A stretch of DNA of 5,819 nucleotides from assembly GCA_946538475.1 (NCBI GenBank), contig CAMNGN010000124.1, positions 1 through 5,819 of the forward strand. The letters are read 5' to 3'. Positions 5,521-5,819 of this stretch are shown piece by piece. The DNA comes from an uncultured Blautia sp. Its GTDB lineage: Bacteria > Bacillota > Clostridia > Lachnospirales > Lachnospiraceae. Under the pieces are notes generated by a model. That model ran no database searches. It had not been told where the DNA came from and saw only the letters and a program-made list of their open reading frames with translations. The number at the start of each line of letters is the position of its first letter. Position 1 is the stretch's first letter. The position numbers and the translations under genes are program-made.

Positions 5521-5552
5521 AAAATTGCATTGTTATCATTCCGGTGAATTCT

Positions 5553-5580
5553 ATATTATCAAAACAAAAATATTTTTCAA
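5553..5580 (-). promoter_or_regulatory. Candidate promoter of the 71-aa gene
   Basis: TTGAAA (5575-5580, 5 of 6 consensus bases) is followed after 16 nt by TAATAT (5553-5558, 4 of 6) in AT-rich DNA. The -35 lies inside the promoter-proximal copy of the 19-bp repeat, so whatever binds the repeat would contact or block RNA polymerase. The leader would be about 40 nt. Confidence 0.5.
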
Positions 5581-5653
5581 GGGAGTTTTCTTCATTCGAT
5601 TATATTTTTCAAGGGAGTTTATGGCAGGAACGACATATTTTTCGAGGGAGTTT
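5570..5653. repeat. Three phased 19-bp direct repeats upstream of the small gene
   Basis: ATATTTTTCAAGGGAGTTT occurs at 5570-5588 and 5602-5620, and with one change (A to G at 5644) at 5635-5653. The start-to-start distances are 32 and 33 bp, about three helical turns, and the 13- and 14-nt spacers are unrelated in sequence. On the minus strand each copy reads AAACTCCCTTGAAAAATAT and carries TTGAAA (TCGAAA in the third copy). Spacing on one DNA face and placement at and upstream of a -35 fit an array of binding sites for a dimeric or cooperative regulator. I do not recognise the motif. Confidence 0.8.
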
Positions 5654-5694
5654 TTATTATCCGGTTATCAATGTACAGTCTGTCCGGCTCGGCC

Positions 5695-5724
5695 TTGTGT
5701 TTTCTGCTTCCCGCATGTTATAAT
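5695..5724 (+). promoter_or_regulatory. Candidate rightward promoter with extended -10
   Basis: On the plus strand TGTTATAAT (5716-5724) is a perfect extended -10. TTGTGT lies at 5695-5700 with an 18-nt spacer (3 of 6 bases of the -35 consensus). It points out of the window, away from the small gene, so a divergent gene may start beyond 5819. The first ~35 nt of the transcript could fold by either of two overlapping stems: CTGAG/CTCAG (5725-5729 with 5741-5745) or GGAATA/TATTCC (5733-5738 with 5754-5759). Confidence 0.45.
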
Positions 5725-5799
5725 CTGAGCCGGGAATAATCTCAGGCAGAATCTATTCCGGGCAGTTATTTAACCAATACAAGTAAGTCCCCTCCTTCA

Positions 5800-5816
5800 A
5801 AAAGCGCAAAGCTTTT
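5800..5816. terminator. Hairpin at the right edge, possible terminator of a leftward transcript
   Basis: AAAAGC (5800-5805) and GCTTTT (5811-5816) form a 6-bp stem with a 5-nt loop. On the minus strand the second arm runs on as GCTTTTTG, giving a short U-tract, so it could end a transcript entering from the right. On the plus strand the second arm is followed by only AAG. The stem is GC-poor and the window edge cuts the context. Confidence 0.35.
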
Positions 5817-5819
5817 AAG

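Noticed and set aside
5570..5653. CRISPR array
   Set aside because: Only three 19-bp repeats with 13-14-nt spacers, no palindromic repeat and no cas gene; spacing fits protein-binding sites better.
5330..5728. Plus-strand 132-codon frame across the small gene and its promoter region
   Set aside because: It starts antisense to the well-supported 71-aa gene and runs through the repeat array, giving repeated YFSREF peptides that only reflect the DNA repeats.

Overview
The window looks like chromosomal DNA of an anaerobic, low-to-moderate GC Firmicute, most likely a clostridial (Lachnospiraceae-type) gut or rumen bacterium. Three things point there. The ribosome binding sites are strong GGAGG/AAGGAGG types. 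There is an anaerobic ribonucleotide reductase activase of the NrdG2 type. There is also a galactokinase with the divergent 'GGNHTDHQHG' signature, and a secreted Ig-like/fibronectin III protein of a kind common in that group. This assignment is an inference from protein flavour; no rRNA or other marker is present.

All five genes I support lie on the minus strand, so transcription runs from right to left. From the right: 5506-5819 is a non-coding regulatory region. It carries three 19-bp direct repeats about 32.5 bp apart, a candidate promoter for the small gene to the left, a candidate extended -10 promoter facing right out of the window, and a hairpin at the edge. Next come a 71-aa conserved-looking small protein of unknown function (5290-5505), a 165-bp gap with palindromes and a weak promoter candidate, and an NrdG2-like radical SAM activase (4432-5124). 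A ~120-bp gap follows with a promoter and an overlapping inverted repeat. After it come galactokinase (3030-4313), a secreted Ig-like/FnIII protein whose start overlaps the galK stop (2068-3033), a 97-bp element built as a perfect 34-bp inverted repeat (1964-2060), and a polysaccharide pyruvyl transferase-family protein with an unusual N-terminal half (62-1945). The left edge (1-62) carries a second repeat element related to the first.

Functional links are loose. galK and the secreted protein form a translationally coupled pair, and the pyruvyl transferase gene may be read through from them unless the long inverted repeat terminates transcription. Galactokinase feeds the Leloir pathway, which can supply activated sugars for surface polysaccharide. 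Pyruvyl transferases decorate such polysaccharides and the FnIII protein is exported, so a cell-surface theme is possible but not proven. The NrdG2 activase has no nrdD reductase gene beside it here.

The most notable observations are four. Two related GGGGACG(G/T)TTC repeat elements each sit exactly at the stop codon of a gene. A phased three-copy 19-bp repeat array lies upstream of the small gene, and one copy supplies the candidate -35. The pyruvyl transferase carries what looks like a degenerate PP-loop (ExsB-like) domain. The galactokinase has an altered sugar-binding signature. I did not find a clear new defence or mobile system.
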